Below, one piece after another: positions 14,081-21,904 of a stretch of DNA of 34,491 nt (positions are counted from its first letter, which is position 1; each line of letters opens with the position of its first letter). The notes beneath the pieces are model-generated. The model saw only the letters and a program-made list of their open reading frames with translations. It was not told where the DNA came from and searched no databases. The DNA lies in NCBI GenBank assembly GCA_021791145.1, contig JAJYXE010000051.1, positions 1 through 34,491 of the forward strand. Direction: 5' to 3'. The stretch is from Actinomycetes bacterium. Its GTDB lineage: Bacteria > Actinomycetota > Acidimicrobiia > Acidimicrobiales > RAAP-2. A program made the translations under genes and the position numbers.

Positions 14081-15102
14081 ACCGACCGCACCGATATGGC
14101 GCCGGTGCCCCAGTCCTCTCCGCCGCGCCAGCGCTCGTACTTCCAGATCGGCACCGTCTCCTTGACGGTGTCGATCAGGTACCCGCCCGCGGCGAACGCG
14201 TCGAGCCGGTGCGGCGCCGAGACCACCACCACCACGGCGGTGTCGCCGACGGCGAGCGATCCCAGCCGGTGCAGGGCCGCGACACGCACGATCGAAGGCC
14301 AGCGCACCCGGGCGTCGGCGACCGCCGCGCCGAGGCGCGCGAGCGCCGGCCCCTCGTACGCCTCGTAGACCAGCTCTTCGACCCCGTCCCGCCCGTCCGC
14401 GTGGTCGCGGACGGTGCCGGCGAAGGTGACCACCGCGCCGCACGACGGCCGCACCGCCCACTCGACGACCGCCTGCGCGTTGAGCGTCGTCCTCGAGAGG
14501 CCGACCCAGTCGTCGCCGCTCGCCGGGGGAGCGAGCGCGAGCCGTGCGAGGTCCTCGGGGCTGTCGGCGTCCTCGGTGCGCCCGGGCCCCACCGCCGCTG
14601 CAAGCTCCTCTTCGTCCACGAAGCACGTGTCTGGGCCGAAGACGCCACGAAGCGACCGCTCCCCCGAGGCGAGCCGGGCTCTCGCCCGCTCAAGGTCCGC
14701 CACAGACCATCGCGCGCACAGCGGCTGAGGCACCCCGTTCTTCACCGGCACCACGCTGACGTCGCCGGGGCAGCCGGCGAGCCACGCCACGAGACCGGCG
14801 GACACGCTTGGCAGGTCGCAGGCCAGGACGACTGCCGGCTGCTTCTCCCCGGTCTGGCGCACGAGCTCTGCCCACCCGGCCGCCACCGCCGCCAGCGGCC
14901 CGGTGCCCGCCGGTTCCTCGACGACGCTCGGGAGACCGGTCGTGCCGGGCCCGACCTCCACCGCCGCGGACGTCGCCGCCGACAGCGCCTCGGCGGCGCG
15001 GCGCCCGAGCGCCACCCCGCCGACCTCGAGCGTCGCCTTGTCCCGTCCCATGCGCCGAGAGGAGCCGCCGGTCAGCACCATGCCGTAGACGCGCGCAGCC
15101 AC
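14077..15102 (-). CDS. MobA-MoaE fusion: Mo-cofactor nucleotidyltransferase plus molybdopterin synthase large subunit
   Basis: 341 aa in one uninterrupted frame. Residues 1-190 are a MobA domain (guanylyltransferase making the dinucleotide form): GMVLTGGSSRRMGRDKA at 7-23, ACDLPSV at 94-100. Residues 200-331 are MoaE: FAGTVRDH at 227-234 and KETVPIWKYERW at 314-325, where K314 and K321 match the catalytic lysines of MoaE. The linker is short (about 191-199). The two halves act at opposite ends of the pathway. First gene of the long cox/Moco operon; GTG 15102 lies 7 nt after a TACGCT hexamer, suggesting a leaderless mRNA. Its stop overlaps moeA. Confidence 0.93.
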   Translation of the reverse strand: MAARVYGMVLTGGSSRRMGRDKATLEVGGVALGRRAAEALSAATSAAVEVGPGTTGLPSVVEEPAGTGPLAAVAAGWAELVRQTGEKQPAVVLACDLPSVSAGLVAWLAGCPGDVSVVPVKNGVPQPLCARWSVADLERARARLASGERSLRGVFGPDTCFVDEEELAAAVGPGRTEDADSPEDLARLALAPPASGDDWVGLSRTTLNAQAVVEWAVRPSCGAVVTFAGTVRDHADGRDGVEELVYEAYEGPALARLGAAVADARVRWPSIVRVAALHRLGSLAVGDTAVVVVVSAPHRLDAFAAGGYLIDTVKETVPIWKYERWRGGEDWGTGAISVRSV

Positions 15103-15109
15103 GCCGCCC

Positions 15110-15115
15110 AGCGTA
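15110..15115 (-). promoter_or_regulatory. -10 hexamer of the cox/Moco operon
   Basis: On the minus strand TACGCT is followed after 7 nt by GTG 15102 of mobA-moaE. No Shine-Dalgarno sequence lies between. No clear -35. It sits in the 54-bp gap after the upstream glycosyltransferase gene. Confidence 0.45.
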
Positions 15116-15156
15116 CGCGGCCTATGGTCCTCGCGGTCCCGGCCCGGGCCGCGCGC

Positions 15157-16362
15157 CTAGCCCCGAGCCGTCTCGGCAGGCAGCTTGCCGCGGCAGGCGA
15201 CCTCTTCGAGGAAGCGTGCGTACCGCTCGATCAGGACTGGCCAGCGGTAGTGGCGCTCGACGTAGCGGCGCCCGCGGGCGCCAAGCTCCCTGCGGAGCGC
15301 GGCATCCGTCGTCAGACGGTCGAGGACGGCCTCGAACTCTCGATAGGACCCGAACCACATGCCGCCTCCCGACCGCTCGCAGTGCTCGCGCGTCGCGTCG
15401 CAGCGCGCGTTGACCACCACGGGGAGCTCGAGCGTCCAGGCTTCGGTGACTACGAGCGAGAACGCCTCGAGCGCGGAGGGGGAGATGAACGCCTGGGCAT
15501 CGCGCATGATGTCGCACTTGTCCGCGTCGTTCACCATGCCGGTGACGACGATGTCGGGATGGTCAGGGGGGCGATAGGCGACCGGCCCCACGAGCGCGAG
15601 TGCGAGCGGCCCGGGACGCCTGGCCTTGTACTCGACGAAGTAGGCCGCGAGCATCTTCGAGCCCTTGTGCTCGTCGACCCTTCCGACACTCACCACGTAG
15701 GGACGGTCGCCGGTGCCGAGCAGCTCGGCGCCGCTGCGCCGGCGCGGGGTCGGCGGCTCGGTCCCGAGGCCGAGGAGGATCTGCGGCCGGGCGGCGACCG
15801 GGTAGTGACGCTGGACCAGCCGTCGCTCCGCCATCGTCTGGAAGACGAGCGCGTCCGCGCTTGCGAAGGTGCCCGCGAACACCTTCAGGTACAGCGCCGG
15901 CTCGTCGTGGGCCGCCGGGTGCAGCACTGCCGGCATCGGCACGCTCCCGATCGCCCGGACGGTCGGGTAGTACAGGTACGGGTAGAAGACGGCGACGTCG
16001 GCGCCGCTCTCACACAGGGCGTCCACGAGCTCGGGGGTGACCGGGCCGTTGAGGTCGACCCAGCGCTCCGCCTTCTCCTGCGTGGCGAGCGTCGGAGCCC
16101 GGCGCAGCCGTCCGTCGAGCTCGTAGAAGTCGCGGGAGCGTCCCGACGCGACGCGGAAGCGGTGGACGAGGACGTCGTCCACCATCTCGACTCCGGGCTC
16201 GAGCTCGTTGCGCCAGGTGAGGTGGTCCAGCGCCGTCGAGGTGAAGACCTCGGCGGCCCAGCCGGTCGACGCGACGAGATGCTCGGCGAGCTGGCGTGCG
16301 GCGGACTCGGCGCCGCCCACGACCTGGCGCCCGTAGCGGGGCGTGACGAAGGCGACGCGCAC
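15157..16362 (-). CDS. Family 4 (GT-B) glycosyltransferase
   Basis: 401 aa. Predicted cytosolic sugar transferase for a surface polysaccharide. The N terminus MRVAFVTPRYGRQVVGGAESAARQLAEHL is the typical GT4 start with the GGAE acceptor loop. The C-terminal Rossmann half has VVSVGRVDEHKGSKML and the E-x7-E nucleotide-sugar motif in SPSALEAFSLVVTEAW, with both glutamates present. It ends 54 bp before the next operon and follows the methyltransferase by 9 bp, in a unit with an ABC polysaccharide exporter. Donor and acceptor sugars cannot be read from sequence. Confidence 0.9.
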   Translation of the reverse strand: MRVAFVTPRYGRQVVGGAESAARQLAEHLVASTGWAAEVFTSTALDHLTWRNELEPGVEMVDDVLVHRFRVASGRSRDFYELDGRLRRAPTLATQEKAERWVDLNGPVTPELVDALCESGADVAVFYPYLYYPTVRAIGSVPMPAVLHPAAHDEPALYLKVFAGTFASADALVFQTMAERRLVQRHYPVAARPQILLGLGTEPPTPRRRSGAELLGTGDRPYVVSVGRVDEHKGSKMLAAYFVEYKARRPGPLALALVGPVAYRPPDHPDIVVTGMVNDADKCDIMRDAQAFISPSALEAFSLVVTEAWTLELPVVVNARCDATREHCERSGGGMWFGSYREFEAVLDRLTTDAALRRELGARGRRYVERHYRWPVLIERYARFLEEVACRGKLPAETARG

Positions 16363-16371
16363 CGCGATCGC

Positions 16372-17319
16372 TCAGCGCGTCGCGATGACGAGGTAGTCGG
16401 CGCCCTCCGGACCCGGCACGATGTCCACGGTCCATGCAGCCAGGAGGTGGCCCCAGGTGCGCGGTCGGAGCGGCTTACCGGGTGCGAGGTCCGCTTCAAC
16501 GGGTGCGTCGTCGGACAGCCACGCCTCCGGCGAGACCGAGTGTACTGCGACCACCGAGTGCTCGCCCATCTTCTCGAGGAGTGAGCAGACGAACTGGTCA
16601 CGGCGGGCCGGGTCCATCGTCTCGACGATCCCCGACACCACCGCGCCGCCAAGCGAGCCGAGAGGGACGGCGTCCAGGTGGACGAGCGGCTCTTCTTGAC
16701 GGAGGTCCGACCCTCTGAGCTCGGCATCGCCGATGATCCCCGGGCGCGGGTCCACGCCATAGGCATCGACGCCCGCGGCCGCGAGCAGGCTCACGAGCCA
16801 GCCGTCGCCGCACGCGGTGTGCAGGACGCGTCCGGGCGTGGCGCGCAAAGCGTCGACGACGCGCGCCGCCCACCATGTGCCCGCCGAGCCGGCGTCAAGC
16901 ACCAGCGTCTCGCCCGCGGGCGGCACCCTCTCTTGGAGGTCCCCGAGCTGGCTCTCGATTGCGTGGAGCGCGCGGCTCACCGCGAGGCCGAAGGTGCTCA
17001 CCTGATGGGTGACCCACCCCATGTACCAGAGAATGAGCGACCGAAGGCCCTTCTTGACGGCGCTCCCGGCCAGCCGGTTCGAGGCCACCGGGACCACCGG
17101 ATCGATGAGCGCCGCTTGGTCGACCATCCCGAGGGCATCCTTCAAGTCGCCACCGCGCACGGCGACGGGAGCGTGCTCAAGGAACATCTGGTCGAGCTCG
17201 CGCTCGAGCTGGACGGGGATCACGCTGCGGTGGGTCCGCACCTCCTCGTCGATCTCGGCCATCACGTGGCGCAGGTAGTCGTCGGCGATCGGGGTGTCCT
17301 CCGACTCGCTGCTGCTCAC
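16372..17319 (-). CDS. Class I SAM-dependent methyltransferase-like protein
   Basis: 315 aa. The C-terminal half has a Rossmann methyltransferase core: VLHTACGDGWLVSLLAAAGVDAYGVDP is the SAM-binding motif I region with the acidic ribose ligand at the end of strand 2. The N-terminal 130 residues are helical, with no domain I recognise. It starts at GTG 17319 overlapping the wzt stop (GTGA), so it is translated with the exporter genes. In such clusters a methyltransferase may modify or cap the chain that the Wzt C-terminal domain recognises; that role is inference. Target unknown. Confidence 0.78.
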   Translation of the reverse strand: MSSSESEDTPIADDYLRHVMAEIDEEVRTHRSVIPVQLERELDQMFLEHAPVAVRGGDLKDALGMVDQAALIDPVVPVASNRLAGSAVKKGLRSLILWYMGWVTHQVSTFGLAVSRALHAIESQLGDLQERVPPAGETLVLDAGSAGTWWAARVVDALRATPGRVLHTACGDGWLVSLLAAAGVDAYGVDPRPGIIGDAELRGSDLRQEEPLVHLDAVPLGSLGGAVVSGIVETMDPARRDQFVCSLLEKMGEHSVVAVHSVSPEAWLSDDAPVEADLAPGKPLRPRTWGHLLAAWTVDIVPGPEGADYLVIATR

Positions 17320-18719
17320 GACGCCACCGACCCCTCGGCGCGTGCGGCAACGACCTGCGCGGTGACGAGCCCCGCGTCCACCGGGATCGCCACGGTCCCG
17401 GTGGCGCGCCCGGGGTTCATCACTTCGAAGCGGCACGCCGGCTCCTTCCAGTCGCTCAGCCCTCGCTGCGTCTGCACCCCGACGTTCACGTCGTAGGCGC
17501 CGTCGAGGAGCGGCACCGATGCAAGGCGGAACTCGAAGGCACCGATGCCCGCCTGCACGTCGCAGCGGACCCCCAGGACGTCGCTGTCCGTGCTGAAGAG
17601 CCCGAGCCCCTCGTCGCTGCGAATGTCCAGCTGGAACACGACCCCTTCGACCGGACGGCTCGATTCGAAGACCGCGCGTATGGTGAGCGGTTCTCCGGGC
17701 AGGAGGTAATGCCGTGCGGTGCCTGGGGGCAGGACACAGGACACCTCGATGAGGCGGACGGGCCGGCTCTCGCTCACGAGGGCCCGGCCGGGTGATGCCG
17801 CCTCCTCGATCGGTCCGCCGACGCGCGGGTCCGCGGGAAGGGCCGGGGCCCCGGCGAGCACGGAGACCGCCGGCCCCGACGGTGGCTCCGTCCCTCCGCC
17901 GCCTCCCACCTCGGCGAGAGCAGGCGCCTCTTCCGACGACACGTCGAGCGCGACCTCCGCCTCGCGTGCGCCCAGCATGTCGCCGGCCTCGAGGAGGCGC
18001 TCCCGGAAGAGCCGGACCGCCTCCCCCGGGGTGCCCATGCCGACCATCTCCCCGTCGGCGAGCACGACGGCCCGGTCACAGAGGCTGCGCACGAGGTCAG
18101 GCGCATGAGAGACGAAGAGGATGGTGCGTCCCTCGCGCTGGAACTGCTTCACGCGCTCCATGCACTTGCGCTGGAACCTCTCGTCTCCGACTGCAAGGAC
18201 CTCGTCGATCACGAGGACGTCGGGATCGACGTTGACCGCGACCGCGAACCCGAGCCGGACGTACATCCCCGAGGAGTAGAACTTGACCTGGTTGTCGATG
18301 AACTGGCCCAGCTCGGCGAACTCCACGATGTCGTCGAACATCCGGTCGACTTCTCGCTTTGAGAGCCCGAGCATGGAGCCGTTCAGGTAGATGTTCTCGC
18401 GGCCGCTCAGCTCCTGCTGGAAGCCCGCGCCGAGCTCCAGGAGGCCCGCCAGCTTCCCGCGCACGACCACCTGCCCTGCGGTGGGCTGGAGGACCCCGCA
18501 GATGCACTTGAGGAGCGTCGACTTGCCCGAGCCATTTCGCCCGAGGATGCCGACAGTCTCGCCCTCATGCACGTCGAATGACACGTCTCGAAGTGCCCAG
18601 AGATCCTCGTAGGGGATCCTGCCTGCGTGGATCACGCGTTCTTTGAGCGACGTGTACTTCTCGTGGTACAGGCGGAACCGCTTCGAGACGTCCTCGACCT
18701 GGACTGCCTCCGTGCCCAT
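17316..18719 (-). CDS. wzt: Polysaccharide ABC exporter ATPase with C-terminal cargo-binding domain (Wzt-like)
   Basis: 467 aa. Powers export of an undecaprenyl-linked polysaccharide through the partner permease. Nucleotide-binding domain: Walker A GRNGSGKST at 60-68, signature YSSGMYVRLG at 148-157, Walker B VLVIDE at 168-173, switch His in FVSHAPDL. A Pro/Ala/Gly-rich linker (about 260-325) leads to a beta-rich Wzt_C-like domain (about 325-445, with YLLPGEPLTIRAVFES and FQLDIRSDEGLGLFSTDS), which in Wzt selects capped chains. ATG 18719 begins one base after the permease stop. Teichoic-acid TagH is the closest alternative. Confidence 0.93.
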   Translation of the reverse strand: MGTEAVQVEDVSKRFRLYHEKYTSLKERVIHAGRIPYEDLWALRDVSFDVHEGETVGILGRNGSGKSTLLKCICGVLQPTAGQVVVRGKLAGLLELGAGFQQELSGRENIYLNGSMLGLSKREVDRMFDDIVEFAELGQFIDNQVKFYSSGMYVRLGFAVAVNVDPDVLVIDEVLAVGDERFQRKCMERVKQFQREGRTILFVSHAPDLVRSLCDRAVVLADGEMVGMGTPGEAVRLFRERLLEAGDMLGAREAEVALDVSSEEAPALAEVGGGGGTEPPSGPAVSVLAGAPALPADPRVGGPIEEAASPGRALVSESRPVRLIEVSCVLPPGTARHYLLPGEPLTIRAVFESSRPVEGVVFQLDIRSDEGLGLFSTDSDVLGVRCDVQAGIGAFEFRLASVPLLDGAYDVNVGVQTQRGLSDWKEPACRFEVMNPGRATGTVAIPVDAGLVTAQVVAARAEGSVAS

Positions 18720-18720
18720 C

Positions 18721-19704
18721 TCAGAGCTCCTCGGCGAAGTTGCCTGCCAGCCTTCCGAAGACCACCATCGCCACGTAGAAGAGGAGCAGCCCGAACGCCA
18801 GCACGATGCCGTCTCCCCACACGTAGGTGCTCAAAGGCCAGTGGGGCAGGACGGGGAGCACGCCGTGCGGAGGCTGCGTGTTCCTGACTGTGAGCCGTCC
18901 GTAGAGGGTGCGCTGGAAGGTCATGACCAGCACCGTCATCGGGTTGAGGAAGTAGAGCCAGGCCAGGCCGTGCTGAGCCAGTCGGGGGCCGACCGTCTGG
19001 TAGGTGTACACGATCGGGCACGCCCAGAACCATGCGGATCCGACGAGCACTGTCACGAGGTGCTGGGTGTCGCGCATGTAGACGTTGACTGCGGCGAGCA
19101 GGATCCCGAGCGCGCACGCCAGCACGAGCGTCGGGATCAGCGCGACGACGACGAGGTAGAGGAGCGACCAGGCCGGGGCCCATTGCAGGACCACCAAGAA
19201 GAGGACCATGACGCATGCCTGGAAGAAGAAGAACACGCCCGCGGACCCGACCGCGGCAAGAGCCAGGATCTCACGGGGAAAGGAGACCTTCTTCACGAGC
19301 CCTGCATTGTTCACGATCACCCCGGTCGAGGTGAGGATCCCGGTGGAGAAGAAGTTCCAAAGGAGGAGCCCGCTGAAGAGGTAGATCACGAACTCGGGCA
19401 TGCCGTTGTGCAGGAACACGCCGAAGACCATCGCGTAGACGGCGAGCGTGAGGGACGGCGAGACCATCGACCACAGCAGGCCAAGGAACGAATTCTTGTA
19501 CTTGACCTTGATCTCGGTGCGGACGAGATAAAGGAGCAGCTCGCGCGAGCGCCAGATCTCCTGGAGGCGGGCAAGGACGCTGGTGTGCGCCGAGACGACC
19601 CGCGTCGTCTTCGGGCGTGTGGCGATCGACCCCGCGCCCTCGAGCATGCTCGTCACTCCGGCTGACCCCGCGTCCGGCGGCTGCGCCGGCGCTTCGAGCG
19701 CCAC
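18721..19704 (-). CDS. wzm: Polysaccharide ABC exporter permease (Wzm/TagG-like)
   Basis: 327 aa. ABC-2 type permease that with Wzt moves lipid-linked glycans across the membrane. A cytoplasmic N-terminal segment ends SRELLLYLVRTEIKVKYKNSFLGLLWSM, the conserved amphipathic entry of the family, then about six membrane helices follow, with FWACPIVYTYQTV and FLNPMTVLVMTFQ as typical late motifs. GTG 19704 lies 2 nt after the clpP stop; ATG 19647 (residue 20) is also possible. Co-transcription with clpP is likely from the spacing. Confidence 0.92.
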   Translation of the reverse strand: MALEAPAQPPDAGSAGVTSMLEGAGSIATRPKTTRVVSAHTSVLARLQEIWRSRELLLYLVRTEIKVKYKNSFLGLLWSMVSPSLTLAVYAMVFGVFLHNGMPEFVIYLFSGLLLWNFFSTGILTSTGVIVNNAGLVKKVSFPREILALAAVGSAGVFFFFQACVMVLFLVVLQWAPAWSLLYLVVVALIPTLVLACALGILLAAVNVYMRDTQHLVTVLVGSAWFWACPIVYTYQTVGPRLAQHGLAWLYFLNPMTVLVMTFQRTLYGRLTVRNTQPPHGVLPVLPHWPLSTYVWGDGIVLAFGLLLFYVAMVVFGRLAGNFAEEL

Positions 19705-19706
19705 CG

Positions 19707-20318
19707 TCAGCTTCCGCCCACCTGGGCCGCGGACCTGTCGATCACCTGGTCGATGAAGCCATACTCCTTGGCTTCCTCGGCCGTGAACCAGCGGTCCCGG
19801 TCGGAGTCCGCTTCGATGCGCTCGACCGGCTGGCCCGTGTGGAAGGCGATGCGCTCGGCCATCATCCGCTTCAGGTAGACGATCTGCTCGGCTTGGATCG
19901 CGATGTCGGCGGCCTGGCCCTGCATTGCTCCTGACGGCTGGTGCATGAGGATGCGCGAGTGCGGCAGTGCGAACCGCTTCCCTGGTGCCCCCGCGCACAG
20001 GAGGAACTGTCCCATCGAGGCCGCGAGCCCCACGCAGATGGTGCTGACGTCCGGCCGGACGTACTGCATGGTGTCGTAGATCGCCAGGCCGTCGGTGACC
20101 GACCCGCCCGGGGAGTTGATGTAGAGGGAGATGTCACGCTCGGGGTCCTCTGCCTCCAAGAGGATGAGCTGGGCGCACACCGTGTTGGCCGTGCTCTGGT
20201 CGATGGCGGACCCGATGAAGATGATGCGTTCCTTCAGGAGGCGCTGGTAGACGTCGACAGCAACGGACGGGTCCTGGCCAGCGGCTCCGACCGGTCCGAC
20301 AAGGGGACTAGCGTGCAT
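19707..20318 (-). CDS. clpP: ATP-dependent Clp protease proteolytic subunit
   Basis: 203 aa. Serine protease subunit that forms the ClpP tetradecamer with ClpX/ClpC unfoldases. Catalytic triad S101 (GLAASMGQ), H126 (SRILMHQP) and D175 (DSDRDRW). [11 protein letters not shown] at 68-78 forms the substrate-stabilising loop. Usual length. ATG 20318 lies 6 nt after a TAGCCT hexamer, so the message is probably leaderless. It heads the surface-polysaccharide unit rather than a tig/clpX operon, which is unusual; no clpX or second clpP is in the window. Confidence 0.96.
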   Translation of the reverse strand: MHASPLVGPVGAAGQDPSVAVDVYQRLLKERIIFIGSAIDQSTANTVCAQLILLEAEDPERDISLYINSPGGSVTDGLAIYDTMQYVRPDVSTICVGLAASMGQFLLCAGAPGKRFALPHSRILMHQPSGAMQGQAADIAIQAEQIVYLKRMMAERIAFHTGQPVERIEADSDRDRWFTAEEAKEYGFIDQVIDRSAAQVGGS

Positions 20319-20324
20319 GCTGCG

Positions 20325-20330
20325 AGGCTA
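20325..20330 (-). promoter_or_regulatory. -10 hexamer for leaderless clpP
   Basis: TAGCCT on the minus strand, 6 nt before ATG 20318. No Shine-Dalgarno in between. Confidence 0.45.
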
Positions 20331-20357
20331 CCCGGCCGCGGTGCTGCCCGGGGCCAC

Positions 20358-20439
20358 GCGGACGTGGCGGAACCGGTAGACGCGCCGGGTTTAGGTCCCG
20401 GTCCCTTCGGGGGTGGAGGTTCGAGTCCTCTCGTCCGCA
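20358..20439 (+). tRNA. tRNA-Leu (anticodon UAG)
   Basis: The acceptor stem GCGGACG (20358-20364) pairs with CGTCCGC (20432-20438), with discriminator A 20439. The anticodon stem CCGGG/CCCGG encloses loop TTTAGGT with anticodon TAG at 20392-20394, reading CUN leucine codons. A long variable arm (GGTCCCTTCGGGGGT region), typical of tRNA-Leu, and a T arm with GGTTCGAGTCC are present. CCA is not encoded. A TAGCGT at 20309-20314 could be its -10. Confidence 0.96.
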
Positions 20440-20443
20440 CGCT

Positions 20444-21553
20444 TTGCCGCACCTTCTCGCCGCCCCCGACAAGTTCCGCGGCACCGCGTCCGCCGCCGAG
20501 GTGGCCGCCGGTGCCGCCAGAGGGGCGCGAGCGGCAGGGTGGAGCGCGTTCGAGCTCCCGCTCGCAGACGGCGGCGAGGGCACGCTCGACGTCCTCTCAC
20601 GCGCTCTCGGCGGTGAGCGCCGCCGAACCACGGTGCGCGGTCCGCTCGGCGGGCCGGTCGACGCCGACTGGCTCCTCGTGCCCGGTGGACTGCCTCGAAG
20701 GCTCCTCGAGGGACCGGCTGGCGACCTGGTCGAGCGGGAGGCCGGGCCGATCGCGGTGATCGAGTCCGCCCGCGCCGCAGGCCGGGAGCTCCTGGCGGCC
20801 CCCACGGGGGACGAGCCGGTGCGAGCGGGGACCGAAGGCGTCGGCGACCTGATCAGCGTGGCAGTGGAGGAAGGGGCGAGGTGCGTCCTCATCGGTGCCG
20901 GCGGGACCGCCACCACCGACGGCGGCTGGGGCGCGCTCTCGGCGATCGGCACAAAGGCCTGCCTGCGCGGGGCCCGGCTCGTCGTCGCCTGTGACGTCTC
21001 GACCCGGTTCCGGTCGGCAGCCGGGACCTTCGCACCGCAGAAGGGCGCGACGCCTTCGCAGGTGAGAGCGTTGCGGACGCGCCTGGATGGGCTTGCGGTC
21101 CGCTACCGCCTTTCCTACGGCGTCGACGTGGACCGGCTCGTCGGCGCCGGAGCCGGAGGAGGGCTCGCCGGCGGTCTCGCGGCCCTTGGCGCCCGCCTAG
21201 TCGGCGGGTTCGCCCTCATCGCAGCGCTCCTCGACCTCGACCGCCGCGCCCGGGCTGCAGACCTCCTGTTGACCGGCGAAGGACGCGTCGACACGACGTC
21301 GTTCGACGGAAAGGTGGTCGGCGGCGTCCTCGAGGCTGCTGGCGGCATGCCGCCGGCACTGTGCGTCGCGGGCGAGATCGAGGTCGGGATCGAGCGCTTC
21401 TGGGCGTGGAGGCCCGGACCGGTCGACGCCGTGAGCTTGGCGTCGCTCCTCGGCGCCGCCAGGGCTCGTCGCTGCCCAGCGGACGCCGTCTGTGACGTCG
21501 TCGAGGCGGTCTGCCGCCGGCAGAGGAACGAAGCGGGGAGACGGTCTCGATGA
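20444..21553 (+). CDS. glxK: Glycerate kinase (GlxK/GarK family)
   Basis: 369 aa. Phosphorylates D-glycerate with ATP. Family motifs: APDKFRGT at 7-14, ADGGEGTLDVL near 41-51, GAGGTATTDGGWGAL, FAPQKGATPSQV, GAGAGGGLAGGLAALGA, and LLLTGEGRVDTTSFDGKVVGGV. The only start that keeps the N-terminal motif is TTG 20444, four bases after the tRNA-Leu gene; no Shine-Dalgarno sequence fits between them. The mRNA may begin where the tRNA 3' end is processed. Downstream is a strong hairpin at 21620. Confidence 0.9.
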   Translation: MPHLLAAPDKFRGTASAAEVAAGAARGARAAGWSAFELPLADGGEGTLDVLSRALGGERRRTTVRGPLGGPVDADWLLVPGGLPRRLLEGPAGDLVEREAGPIAVIESARAAGRELLAAPTGDEPVRAGTEGVGDLISVAVEEGARCVLIGAGGTATTDGGWGALSAIGTKACLRGARLVVACDVSTRFRSAAGTFAPQKGATPSQVRALRTRLDGLAVRYRLSYGVDVDRLVGAGAGGGLAGGLAALGARLVGGFALIAALLDLDRRARAADLLLTGEGRVDTTSFDGKVVGGVLEAAGGMPPALCVAGEIEVGIERFWAWRPGPVDAVSLASLLGAARARRCPADAVCDVVEAVCRRQRNEAGRRSR

Positions 21554-21904
21554 CGTTGGAAGACCCGACATCCGCCTACTCAGGTCGACGTGCTCTTGTG
21601 GCGCGACGCGGGACGAGGTGCAAGGAGCCGGCCCTCGGGCCGGCTCCTTGCGTCCGCTGTGAATCATCGCCGGGCTTCCATGTCGTGCTGAGCGACACGA
21701 TGGTGGGAAGCCGCTGTCTGTTCGCCGGTCGTCGACCGGACCTCCGCGGCCCGAACCGAACGCCGCACCCAATGGTCCCGGCTGTGAGGCACCGCCACAG
21801 CAGAGCGGCGCGCCCTCAGCCCGGCGGACCGCCCTCCTCGGTCGAGCTCGTCGATGCCATCGCAAGCTCCCTTCCGTCCTGGGGCCGTCGTTGCGACGGT
21901 ACCC
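21554..21904. other. Intergenic stretch after glxK and rdgB (351 bp)
   Basis: No recognisable gene. Holds the strong hairpin at 21620-21651. On the minus strand a 14-codon ORF (21816-21860, MASTSSTEEGGPPG) follows AGGGAG at 6 nt spacing; it resembles no known small protein and may be chance. The glxK stop overlaps an ATG (21550) whose frame runs on into the hairpin and is not convincing. Confidence 0.5.
21620..21651. terminator. Strong GC hairpin between convergent glxK and rdgB
   Basis: A perfect 14-bp stem (21620-21633 with 21638-21651, GCAAGGAGCCGGCC) closed by a CTCG tetraloop. No T-tract follows on either side, as in many actinobacterial I-shaped terminators. Being symmetric it could serve both glxK (plus) and rdgB (minus). 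Confidence 0.8.

Noticed and set aside
14008..16584. 858-codon plus-strand open frame
   Set aside because: Antisense to mobA-moaE and the glycosyltransferase; Arg/His/Pro-rich with no domain.
21816..21860. 14-codon ORF with a Shine-Dalgarno after rdgB, ending EEGGPPG
   Set aside because: Too short to judge and unlike Pup or other Gly-Gly tags; noted only in the intergenic entry.
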